A DNA stretch of 64,000 nt. Origin: an uncultured Bacteroidales bacterium (GTDB lineage Bacteria; Bacteroidota; Bacteroidia; Bacteroidales; Paludibacteraceae). Positions 26,019-32,171 of this stretch are shown one piece after another. The notes beneath the pieces were generated by a model. The model was not told the DNA's origin. It saw only the letters and a program-made list of their open reading frames with translations, and did no database searches. The DNA lies in contig CAMHOY010000009.1 of NCBI GenBank assembly GCA_946186915.1, positions 1 through 64,000 of the forward strand, given 5' to 3'. Each line of letters begins with the position of its first letter. Position 1 is the first letter of the stretch. The position numbers were made by a program, and so were the translations under genes.

Positions 26019-26165
26019 CGCGGCGGTTCGGCCTACGCGGCCTGAACGTAATCTTCTTAATTCGCGTACTCATGCGAGCATGATACGCGCCTTAATAATC
26101 TTCCTCTTGTCCGGCTTGATAGCCGTCCTACCGCCTTACAAAAATACGCTTCGCTCACAAAAATG
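26011..26165. repeat. Dispersed intergenic element, copy A (conserved ends, variable core)
   Basis: The left end (16 bp, 26011-26026, ATCAAAAACGCGGCGG) and the right end (35 bp, 26131-26165, beginning CCGCCTTACAAAAATACG) recur exactly, in inverted orientation and the same relative order, at 62058-62073 and 61827-61861. The 104-bp core differs and holds a strong palindrome (26063-26089). The stretch 25779-26256 holds no gene that I can support. Confidence 0.8.
26063..26089. other. Strong imperfect palindrome in the core of element copy A
   Basis: CGCGTA-c-TCATG, loop CGAG, CATGA-TACGCG: an 11-bp stem with a single bulged base. It could end transcripts of the small-gene cluster or be a recognition hairpin for a transposase; neither is shown. 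Confidence 0.65.
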
Positions 26166-26256
26166 TCCAAAAATTGCTTCGCAATGCGGGTGATAAAACA
26201 CAGAGCGGAGCCCGCAAATGCGGACCCCGCTTGTGCTACGTGCGAGCCTTGCTCGC

Positions 26257-26640
26257 TTACGCTCCGTGCTCAGCGTCGTACTTGTCGCCCTCAAGCTTCC
26301 ACAGGTACTTCGTCAGGGTCTTGCAACCGCCGGCGGTGTCACGCTGCGCGAGGAACGCGGCGTTGTCCTGGTTGATCTGCATGAGGTCTTTACGACGCAG
26401 TGCCACTGCCTTGCTTACCGCATTGAAGCGTGCCCGGATGAGCAGCTCCTTTGCCGACGGGTCGGTCGAGCGCTCCACCTTACGGCGGATATACACGCGG
26501 TTACAGTTATTGCTCGTGGTAGCCGCTACGCGGTGGGTACCAAGGAGCATTTTGGTACAAGAGTGCTGACCGCTCTTGCTCGGTTTGGCGAGTGCTCCGG
26601 ATACGCTGTCGATACCGGCACTCCAGTTTACTTTAGCCAT
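26257..26640 (-). CDS. Small protein of the island's MAKxK family (127 aa)
   Basis: The N terminus (MAKVNWSAGIDSVSGALAKP) resembles MAKIKPMALIESMSKK and MAKVKMMAGIEGISGKFGN of two neighbours, so these are probably diverged paralogs. The rest is basic with many Arg and Lys (NRVYIRRKVERSTDPSAKEL, then RARFNAVSKAVALRRKDLMQ) and no signal peptide, compatible with a cytosolic nucleic-acid or virion protein. Similar small proteins beginning MAK-K---I---SGK are common in Bacteroides prophages and islands; their function is unknown to me. A triloop hairpin (GCGAGC-CTT-GCTCGC, 26242-26256) touches the stop codon and may be part of a terminator. Confidence 0.65.
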   Translation of the reverse strand: MAKVNWSAGIDSVSGALAKPSKSGQHSCTKMLLGTHRVAATTSNNCNRVYIRRKVERSTDPSAKELLIRARFNAVSKAVALRRKDLMQINQDNAAFLAQRDTAGGCKTLTKYLWKLEGDKYDAEHGA

Positions 26641-26697
26641 AGTTAAAAAGTTTAAAGGTTTAACAATAAATGTTTAGTGTTTTGCTCTGCAAAACGT

Positions 26698-26889
26698 TTA
26701 GAGTTTCTTTGAGGCGTCGTACGTCTCGATCGTTTTGGTTTGGATGACCACGGAAGTATCGGCTTTCTGCCAGTACTCGGATTTAGTCGTGATCGTTCTC
26801 GTCACATTGCAGGACGTCAGTCCGAAGGCTGCACCCAGTGCCGTCAAGGCGGCAATGAGGACGGAGATGATGATTTGATGTCTAGTCAT
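26698..26889 (-). CDS. Small lipoprotein of VapE-linked islands (63 aa)
   Basis: The product has one hydrophobic helix and a lipobox (IAALTALGAAFGLTSCNV; Cys about residue 27), then TRTITTKSEYWQKADTSVVIQTKTIETYDASKKL. Closely patterned short lipoproteins are frequent in Bacteroidales next to VapE-like genes; no function is established. It lies 18 bp from the upstream 112-residue gene and 57 bp from the downstream one, inside one minus-strand cluster. Confidence 0.7.
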   Translation of the reverse strand: MTRHQIIISVLIAALTALGAAFGLTSCNVTRTITTKSEYWQKADTSVVIQTKTIETYDASKKL

Positions 26890-26907
26890 AACTCACTCCT
26901 TTCGTTA

Positions 26908-27246
26908 TTAGCCTCCGATGAGATCTCCGTTGGAATCGTAATTGCTGTTCAGCTTGTGCATAGCATAGCCGAAGAGCGAACCGATCTTTGTCTGGGCCTT
27001 GAATTCGGCCTTCAGTTTGGCTTTCTCCGTGGGATCGGAGAGGACGGTCCGTACGGCAGCTACGACCTTTGCGAAACGTGCTTTCGCTGCAATCTGCGCC
27101 GCAGACGGTTCTGCATCAGACGGGTTGCAAAGCTTACCGGTATACGTGGTGCCGGTCTGCTTGTTGGTGCGGAAATACACATCGCTGTGCATGCACACTT
27201 TCTTGCTCATACTCTCGATGAGCGCCATAGGCTTAATCTTTGCCAT
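26908..27246 (-). CDS. Small protein of the island's MAKxK family (112 aa)
   Basis: The product begins MAKIKPMALIESMSKKVCMH and continues SDVYFRTNKQTGTTYTGKLC, which matches MYFRTDKRSGNVSLCN in the 90-residue neighbour and YYFRRSKKGTIYACRC in the 77-residue one: a shared core of aromatic, FR, basic, G-T and Cys positions. The remainder is Ala/Lys-rich and helical. It is the first gene after the promoter at 27383 and follows a structured leader RNA, so its synthesis may be controlled by that RNA. Confidence 0.7.
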   Translation of the reverse strand: MAKIKPMALIESMSKKVCMHSDVYFRTNKQTGTTYTGKLCNPSDAEPSAAQIAAKARFAKVVAAVRTVLSDPTEKAKLKAEFKAQTKIGSLFGYAMHKLNSNYDSNGDLIGG

Positions 27247-27288
27247 GTCTGTTTAGGTTTAATGGTTAATACGAATGTTAAAGCCGGC

Positions 27289-27379
27289 TGTCTTTCGGTT
27301 TATCCCTTTATGGTTGCCCGAGACTGAGGATAGGCGATAGACGCCCCGGACAACCATTATCCTATCTATCCGAAAGACA
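27289..27379 (-). ncRNA. Structured leader RNA candidate with a possible pseudoknot
   Basis: The transcript from the promoter at 27383-27413 should start near 27376-27379 and fold at once. Outer helix: ten pairs between 27289-27298 and 27370-27379. Middle helix: 27310-27320 with 27347-27357; the one mismatch in DNA (C opposite A) becomes a G-U wobble only on the minus strand, giving eleven continuous pairs. Inner hairpin: GGCG/CGCC (27333-27336, 27342-27345). Six further bases (27327-27332) are complementary to 27358-27363 next to the middle helix, allowing a pseudoknot. The next start codon is 43 nt downstream. I do not recognise the motif; a cis-regulator or a trans-acting RNA are both possible. 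Confidence 0.6.
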
Positions 27380-27382
27380 ATG

Positions 27383-27413
27383 CAAAGGTACGAAAAATTT
27401 CCGACTTGGGCAA
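27383..27413 (-). promoter_or_regulatory. Promoter of the structured leader RNA and small-gene cluster
   Basis: TTG, 20 bp and TACCTTTG are read on the minus strand. The -33 box touches the stop codon of the upstream 79-residue gene. Confidence 0.8.
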
Positions 27414-27653
27414 TTATTCTGCTTCGCAAATGGAATTGTACTTCCGCGGGCGCAAGTTATAGCCCGCATAGGCGCTTAATTCCTTTACTTCGTACCCGAA
27501 CAGCCATGTGCGGTGGCTGATATTCGTCCGCAATTGCGGGTCTTTTCGTGTCCAGCCGTAGAGCAAGGTGTTCAGACCCTGCATGCCGACTTGCGCACCG
27601 AGCACCTCATCCAGCCGCTCGGCGATTTCGATTTTACTGATGTGCTGCATCAT
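27414..27653 (-). CDS. Small hypothetical protein of the VapE island (79 aa)
   Basis: I place the start at 27653 (MMQHISKIEIAERLDEVLGA), within the last codons of the 90-residue gene, a 20-bp overlap that suggests translational coupling; the longer open frame upstream is the shadow of that gene. The sequence GMQGLNTLLYGWTRKDPQLR followed by WLFGYEVKELSAYAGYNLRP could hold a helix-turn-helix-like N-terminal part, but I do not recognise the family. It is acidic-basic mixed, soluble and has no signal peptide. Confidence 0.6.
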   Translation of the reverse strand: MMQHISKIEIAERLDEVLGAQVGMQGLNTLLYGWTRKDPQLRTNISHRTWLFGYEVKELSAYAGYNLRPRKYNSICEAE

Positions 27654-27906
27654 AGGCTTCCGTAGCAATTTTCCACAGTTGCTTTCTGCTTTTTCGGCTA
27701 CCTTCCGCGCGCATTTGCGTAACCATCTTTGCGATAGCAGCGAAGCGCTCGTGGTGAGCTCGCTGTTTGTTACTGAGACCGGCAGTGTTTTTCTTGGGCA
27801 TGTTGCACAAGGAGACGTTACCGGATCGTTTGTCTGTTCGGAAATACATGTTTCCAAATTTTCCGGAGATACCTTCGATCCCCGCCATCATTTTAACTTT
27901 CGCCAT
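27634..27906 (-). CDS. Small protein of the island's MAKxK family (90 aa)
   Basis: MAKVKMMAGIEGISGKFGN, MYFRTDKRSGNVSLCNMPKK and a helical Arg/Lys-rich C terminus are seen. The MAK-K---I--ISGK-G---FRT-K pattern is known from phage-like small proteins in Bacteroides. It overlaps its upstream paralog by 14 bp and its downstream neighbour by 20 bp, so the three are a tightly coupled unit. Confidence 0.7.
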   Translation of the reverse strand: MAKVKMMAGIEGISGKFGNMYFRTDKRSGNVSLCNMPKKNTAGLSNKQRAHHERFAAIAKMVTQMRAEGSRKSRKQLWKIATEAYDAAHQ

Positions 27907-28126
27907 TGTGATTTTGATTTAAATTGTTTGACTTATGTGAACCGGCAAACTGTTGTGCGAAGCGTTGTTGGTTCGCGGCCTCTGCCGGTGTTTTAACATG
28001 TTGCGAGCGGTCGGGGCATCTACATGCGTAGATGGTACCCTTTTTAGATCGCCGGAAATAATATTTTCCTTTGCAATGTAGTTTGCCATAGAATGTTTCT
28101 ATGGGCAGAATTGGGATGACTTTCAT
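27893..28126 (-). CDS. Small protein of the island's MAKxK family (77 aa)
   Basis: MKVIPILPIETFYGKLHCKG and KYYFRRSKKGTIYACRCPDR show the same core as the other family members, with extra cysteines (C-KG, CRC). The C terminus is Asn/Gln-rich (KSNNLNQNHNGES). It is the first gene of the coupled trio and follows a GC-rich, hairpin-forming leader and an 11-bp repeat array. Confidence 0.65.
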   Translation of the reverse strand: MKVIPILPIETFYGKLHCKGKYYFRRSKKGTIYACRCPDRSQHVKTPAEAANQQRFAQQFAGSHKSNNLNQNHNGES

Positions 28127-28159
28127 AATTTGACATTTTAAATGGTTACTATACTAACG

Positions 28160-28192
28160 GGTCGCGGTGTGGTCGCGGTGTGGTCTCGGGTT
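28160..28192. repeat. 11-bp tandem repeat, 3 units
   Basis: Units are GGTCGCGGTGT, GGTCGCGGTGT and GGTCTCGGGTT, between the VapE gene and the small-gene trio. Confidence 0.85.
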
Positions 28193-28239
28193 TAGGAGGC
28201 AAATGCCCCGTGATAGGGTAGATATTAAGCTCTTTCAGG

Positions 28240-28326
28240 GCGGACGGCGGACGGGCGGACGACCATTTCTTAAAACTCCCACCCGCGTGTGTGGGGGAAT
28301 ATAGAAACAGGTTGTCCGCCGTCCGC
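28240..28326 (-). other. GC-rich long-stem region upstream of the small-gene trio
   Basis: GCGGACGGCGGAC (28240-28252) and its exact complement (28314-28326) form a 13-bp stem around a CCCAC/GTGGG hairpin (28278-28295). The 3' arm holds a second near-copy of the same hexamer, so two pairing registers are possible. It starts 5 bp from the VapE stop. It could be a terminator, a processing site or a regulatory leader; no T-run follows on the minus strand. Confidence 0.5.
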
Positions 28327-28331
28327 TCGGT

Positions 28332-29543
28332 CTACCCTTGACCCTCTATATTCCTATTGGCTTGGACTTCGTCCAAAGGACGCTCATATACGATCCATCC
28401 GCGTGTGCGCGTTTTGCCAATGCGCTTACTCTGATAGCCAGCCTGCTGCAATAGCATCCCTAATCGATTGAGACTCATTGGCTTTTTGATACTGCCACGG
28501 GTGACCAACTTATCGGAGATCTCCGCAGTGGTCATAAATTGTCCGCGGCCCTCTGCAGGTACATCAAAGTAGATGGATAGCAATTGCTCCTCATTCTCCT
28601 GTACCCGGAAATCGTCGTTGTGCCTTTCAATCGTATCGATATCTTCCAGATCGAACCAGTATTGGAATTGTTTCTCAATAAGGTAACGCGCTTGCGCATA
28701 GATCTGTTCGTACGGGAGTAGCGTAAAGAACGGATTCTGGATACTTACCGCATGGAAGGGGAGCCATCGGCGGTTTCCTGTCAAATCGGTCAGGAACTCC
28801 TGTTTGTTACCGGAAGCGCAGAAGGATGCCAGACGGATACGGCGCTCCTTGGTATAACCATACGCTGCGCGCTCGGAGATATCGGAAGCCGTGATGACGG
28901 ATTTCATGACGTTCAGTTCTTTGATACCCATAGAGTCTATCTCATCGAGCGCGATGAGTCCATACTCGGCGATACGGAGTCGCTCGTCTTTGTTGAGTTG
29001 GGTACTATTGGCCATCTTGCAGCCGTAGGCACGCAGCTCCGGCGGCAGGAGCCGTTCGAGCCAAGTGGTTTTAAAGATGCCTTGTCGGCCTACCAACACC
29101 AGTACCTGCTGGTTCACAACATCATCGCTTAACCACGATGCCACCATGGCGACGAACCACTTGCGGAAGTACTCTTTCCATAGCTTTTGTTCTGCTTCTC
29201 CGCCTTCCACCACTACCTGATTGGCCAAGTCTCCTATCCAGTCCGGGTGACCCGGTTCGTACGGGCGGCAGGCCAGGACATACTCACGCAGCGGATGTAC
29301 GTCCGGCACGCGGTGGGATTGGAGGACCGCCAAGACTTCTTTGGCACTGATGCACAGCCCGCTCTCCGAGGAGCAATCGCACACAATATCGTTGATATCC
29401 GCCGTAGAGATATCGCGCCAACCGCCCTCCGCGGTCTGGATTTGCACCTTATTGGATATGACATCATGGCGCAAACGGTCTGACTGAATGAGGTTTTCCT
29501 CTAAGTAGTCACAAACTACCTGTTGTCTATTTTTTCTTTCCAT
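28332..29543 (-). CDS. VapE-like (virulence-associated E) P-loop ATPase
   Basis: VapE proteins resemble phage/plasmid primase-helicases and occur in mobile elements and phage satellites. The 403-residue product has an N-terminal region of about 130 residues, then VLVGRQGIFKTTWLERLLP (a P-loop variant G-x-Q-G-x-x-KTT, near 148-160), Walker B LIALDEIDSM and FCASGNKQEFLTDLTGNRRW with the conserved GNRRW of this superfamily III-like ATPase. The C-terminal winged-helix part (MSLNRLGMLLQQAGYQSKRI) follows. No primase catalytic domain precedes it, so this is the shorter form. It neighbours several small phage-like genes but no integrase or structural gene was found. Confidence 0.88.
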   Translation of the reverse strand: MERKNRQQVVCDYLEENLIQSDRLRHDVISNKVQIQTAEGGWRDISTADINDIVCDCSSESGLCISAKEVLAVLQSHRVPDVHPLREYVLACRPYEPGHPDWIGDLANQVVVEGGEAEQKLWKEYFRKWFVAMVASWLSDDVVNQQVLVLVGRQGIFKTTWLERLLPPELRAYGCKMANSTQLNKDERLRIAEYGLIALDEIDSMGIKELNVMKSVITASDISERAAYGYTKERRIRLASFCASGNKQEFLTDLTGNRRWLPFHAVSIQNPFFTLLPYEQIYAQARYLIEKQFQYWFDLEDIDTIERHNDDFRVQENEEQLLSIYFDVPAEGRGQFMTTAEISDKLVTRGSIKKPMSLNRLGMLLQQAGYQSKRIGKTRTRGWIVYERPLDEVQANRNIEGQG

Positions 29544-29584
29544 AGTAAGAAAAATTTCTTATTCTAATCGAATCGATTATTATT

Positions 29585-29974
29585 CTAATTTCTGTGCAAA
29601 GATACTACATTTTCAGGGTTCTGGGAATTCCATCTGCCACAAACTGCTTTCCATTGAAAATCAGGGGCATAAAGGGTCTTATCTCCGAGCAATTCGAAGA
29701 TACGATTTCGGACGGAAGCATCGAAGCGATGGACCCGCCTAAGCTGTCGGGAAAGGGAACGATAGTCCAGTTCCCAACCCAGTTCTGCGCTTAGAATCCG
29801 CGCCAGTTCGGGCTGTGAACTCCATGGTTGATCCGGCCAATGCCGATGGGTGATGGCCAAAACGGATGATGAATTACGTGCGTAATACTCGATGACTACA
29901 TCGCGATACGCGTTTCTGCGCACTCTTGCGCGTTTTTTGTTTGCCTGCTTTGCAGGACTTTGGTTCTTTCTCAT
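29585..29974 (-). CDS. Hypothetical basic protein (129 aa)
   Basis: I take the ATG at 29974 (MRKNQSPAKQANKKRARVRR); an upstream ATG at 30025 would add 17 residues. The N terminus is strongly basic. The middle (VVIEYYARNSSSVLAITHRH, then ELARILSAELGWELDYRSLS) and RQLRRVHRFDASVRNRIFELLG look helical and could bind DNA. I do not recognise the family. It is the first gene of the island's minus-strand series, 41 bp before the VapE gene, with promoters at 30134 and possibly 30328. Confidence 0.6.
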   Translation of the reverse strand: MRKNQSPAKQANKKRARVRRNAYRDVVIEYYARNSSSVLAITHRHWPDQPWSSQPELARILSAELGWELDYRSLSRQLRRVHRFDASVRNRIFELLGDKTLYAPDFQWKAVCGRWNSQNPENVVSLHRN

Positions 29975-30133
29975 AAACCTTTGAGATTTATGCTTGGCCT
30001 TGTGAACGGCCGTTCCTGTGCGCACAAGTCAAAACCTCGCGGGTTAATATTATGTTTGTTAATTATGCGGAAGCTTATTCCGCGTTTCTATATTACGTTT
30101 ATTTAGTTGCTCAGGTTAGCTGCGATTTTTTTG

Positions 30134-30163
30134 CAAAGGTACTATTTTTATTTCGAATATCAA
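30134..30163 (-). promoter_or_regulatory. Promoter upstream of the basic protein and VapE genes
   Basis: TTG, 19 bp and TACCTTTG are read on the minus strand. Just beyond the -33 box lies a perfect 12-bp palindrome GCGCACGTGCGC (30180-30191). Confidence 0.75.
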
Positions 30164-30327
30164 AAGACACTATTTTCTCGCGCACGTGCGCAGGCCTGGA
30201 TGATGCGCGCGCCGTATTTATAGACCTTTACTTTTTTTATTGAGGCATTTTTGCCCCTCTCCACACCGCCGTGTTTACTATACCTGTAAATCACCAAAAA
30301 GAGTTTACTATTTGATGATTTCGAGTG

Positions 30328-30357
30328 CAAAGGTATGATAAAAAAATAGATCTTACA
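30328..30357 (-). promoter_or_regulatory. Second promoter in the 30.0-30.4 kb gap
   Basis: TTG, 19 bp and TACCTTTG, minus strand. The gap 30026-30420 has no gene that I can support, so this promoter either makes a long leader for the same unit or a separate small transcript over 30165-30320. Confidence 0.65.
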
Positions 30358-30420
30358 AGAGGTAAGACCTATCTCTGCAAACGTCCTGCAAAGAGTCTGC
30401 AAGAATCCTGCAAAAAAATA

Positions 30421-32016
30421 TTAAAGCTTAAAATATCGGGTAAAATTACCCAACGAATACTTCAAATTATATCGATCCTTCAAGTACTCAAAAATATCAG
30501 CCGGAGATTCCTCACGAAAGTCTAAATAACCATTCTCTTCATAGGATAGCAAAAGGCGAACAAATGTATTGGCACTTTTCTGGGAAGCTCTTATTAAATC
30601 TTCTTCTATTTCGTCGCGAGTCTTTCCGGAATTAGGCACTATATATGTACAAAACTTTTGTTTTGGTTTCTTCGACGTAAGTTGCAGCAATTCTTCTTTT
30701 GTCTGCTCCATTTTCATCCTTTGCGTAACATACGACATCAAGTCCCTTAGTCTAGCAAATAATGAATCATATGCCTTTTGCGTGAGTATATCTGCATATT
30801 TTTGTCTATTTCCCTGGCTATTTTCTCTTCTTAAGTTCTTTAGCAATTCCTCATAATATTCGGACTCCTTCTTCAAACGTTGTTCACTTATCGAGCAATT
30901 CTTTCTAATACGCTCTATTTGGTAACTGACAAATAAATCATAGCATTGGTTTATGAATTCTAGGTCATGTGTATCAAGCGTTGGTAACTCATGATGTTGC
31001 TCTGTTTCTCCGTTAATTAGCCATTCTCTGGCTCCTTCCGCATAATACAGACCTCGGCAAAAATCAAAGCCACTATTGGTTACTATTTTTCCACCATACT
31101 TCTCTTGTCGCAAAATATGAGGTATAAATCCGAACTTCTCATGAGTAATTTGTTTAGCTTCAATCATCGATTGGGCAATTGACACTAATTCTTGCGGAGA
31201 AATAGTTTCCATCAACATCGCGAATTCATTCAAGTCCGGATCTGTCCAATAATGTGGGACGGGATGACTGATACCTCGAGTATTAATTTTAGTATAAAGT
31301 GATACTAACCAGCTGGCTTGTGTCGTAAAGTCTTTTGCCTTCGTGGGCGAGAATATTTGCTCAGCTGCTGTTTGGAGATGTCCTAAGGCATTGGCTCTAT
31401 ATGTTGGGAATGGTATTTGCATCATAAATCCATGCAACATCATGTAGTATGAATATGTCCGACCGAAAAGATTATAGTACTTATCCAGTTCGGAAAGAAG
31501 TTTTTGCCATTCTTCAGGAGTGAGATTTTTTCCATTAGCAATCTCGTCAACTACTTTAAATGGATTATATGTAGGCGGTGCTGTTTGCTTATATTGTTGT
31601 ATCTGCTGAATAGTTCTGCCAATAACTACATTATCAAAGCGTATATCATCTGTTGCCGAAAGTGTTCTGTAAATATCTATTGCTAATTGTTCTTCCCGTT
31701 CATTTTCCGTATTGTCGGTACGGATGAGTATGTAGATTACTGCAGCCACCAAACATCCCATTATTTTATTTGGGAATTGGCGTTGTGCATGGATCTCAAT
31801 ATTAGAATGGGCGATCTGTATATATCGCTTTGCTGAAGGAGTATATTCTACTTTTGTTCTGTGAATTTCTAATAGTCTCAATGCCTCCCGCACAATCCAC
31901 ATATGCGGAACTAAGAGGTAAGTTCCTGCACAGTATGCAATAAAACGCAAAAGAATTTGTACATCTGTTTCCTGTCGTTGGGTGTTTTCCATAGGACTAA
32001 ATTGTCTGAGTATCAC
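30421..32016 (-). CDS. AT-rich orphan protein of 531 residues
   Basis: I do not recognise this protein. It has a possible hydrophobic segment near the N terminus (LLRFIAYCAGTYLLVPHMWI) and another near residues 84-100 (MGCLVAAVIYILI), a largely helical charged body, and a C-terminal region (ADIFEYLKDRYNLKYSLGNF) that weakly recalls the end of RteC-like proteins of conjugative elements. Base composition is clearly more AT-rich than the flanking genes and codon use differs, so it was probably acquired. The ATG at 31992 (MENTQRQETD) is an alternative start. It lies between the VapE unit and a transposase, without obvious partner. A defence or element-control role would be a guess. Confidence 0.6.
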   Translation of the reverse strand: MILRQFSPMENTQRQETDVQILLRFIAYCAGTYLLVPHMWIVREALRLLEIHRTKVEYTPSAKRYIQIAHSNIEIHAQRQFPNKIMGCLVAAVIYILIRTDNTENEREEQLAIDIYRTLSATDDIRFDNVVIGRTIQQIQQYKQTAPPTYNPFKVVDEIANGKNLTPEEWQKLLSELDKYYNLFGRTYSYYMMLHGFMMQIPFPTYRANALGHLQTAAEQIFSPTKAKDFTTQASWLVSLYTKINTRGISHPVPHYWTDPDLNEFAMLMETISPQELVSIAQSMIEAKQITHEKFGFIPHILRQEKYGGKIVTNSGFDFCRGLYYAEGAREWLINGETEQHHELPTLDTHDLEFINQCYDLFVSYQIERIRKNCSISEQRLKKESEYYEELLKNLRRENSQGNRQKYADILTQKAYDSLFARLRDLMSYVTQRMKMEQTKEELLQLTSKKPKQKFCTYIVPNSGKTRDEIEEDLIRASQKSANTFVRLLLSYEENGYLDFREESPADIFEYLKDRYNLKYSLGNFTRYFKL

Positions 32017-32094
32017 TTGTAAACATATCTTTTATCCATAGTGCAAGTATTATTTACTTATTTATCTTATCAATCTGGGTGAATAACTCTTATA

Positions 32095-32171
32095 CTTCTT
32101 CGGTCTGACGCCCGAAGCACTTGACAAATCCGCGACTCCTTTGTTTTGTGCGCGAGACGTCAGGCTCGTGT
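32095..32171. repeat. 77-bp direct repeat, right-hand flank of the transposase gene (3' copy)
   Basis: It is identical to 33195-33271. It has two sub-sites, CGGTCTGACGCCCGAAGCAC and GCGCGAGACGTCAGGCTCGT, which are imperfect inverted copies of each other (CTGACG core). It supplies the last four codons and stop of the transposase gene. Confidence 0.9.

Noticed and set aside
27414..27857. 147-residue version of the 79-residue island gene
   Set aside because: Its first 68 codons overlap the 90-residue gene in another frame; only the part from 27653 looks like a protein.
30160..30402. 80-residue frame in the gap 30026-30420
   Set aside because: Its start lies upstream of the promoter at 30328, it has no recognisable features and its codons cross a palindrome and promoter elements.
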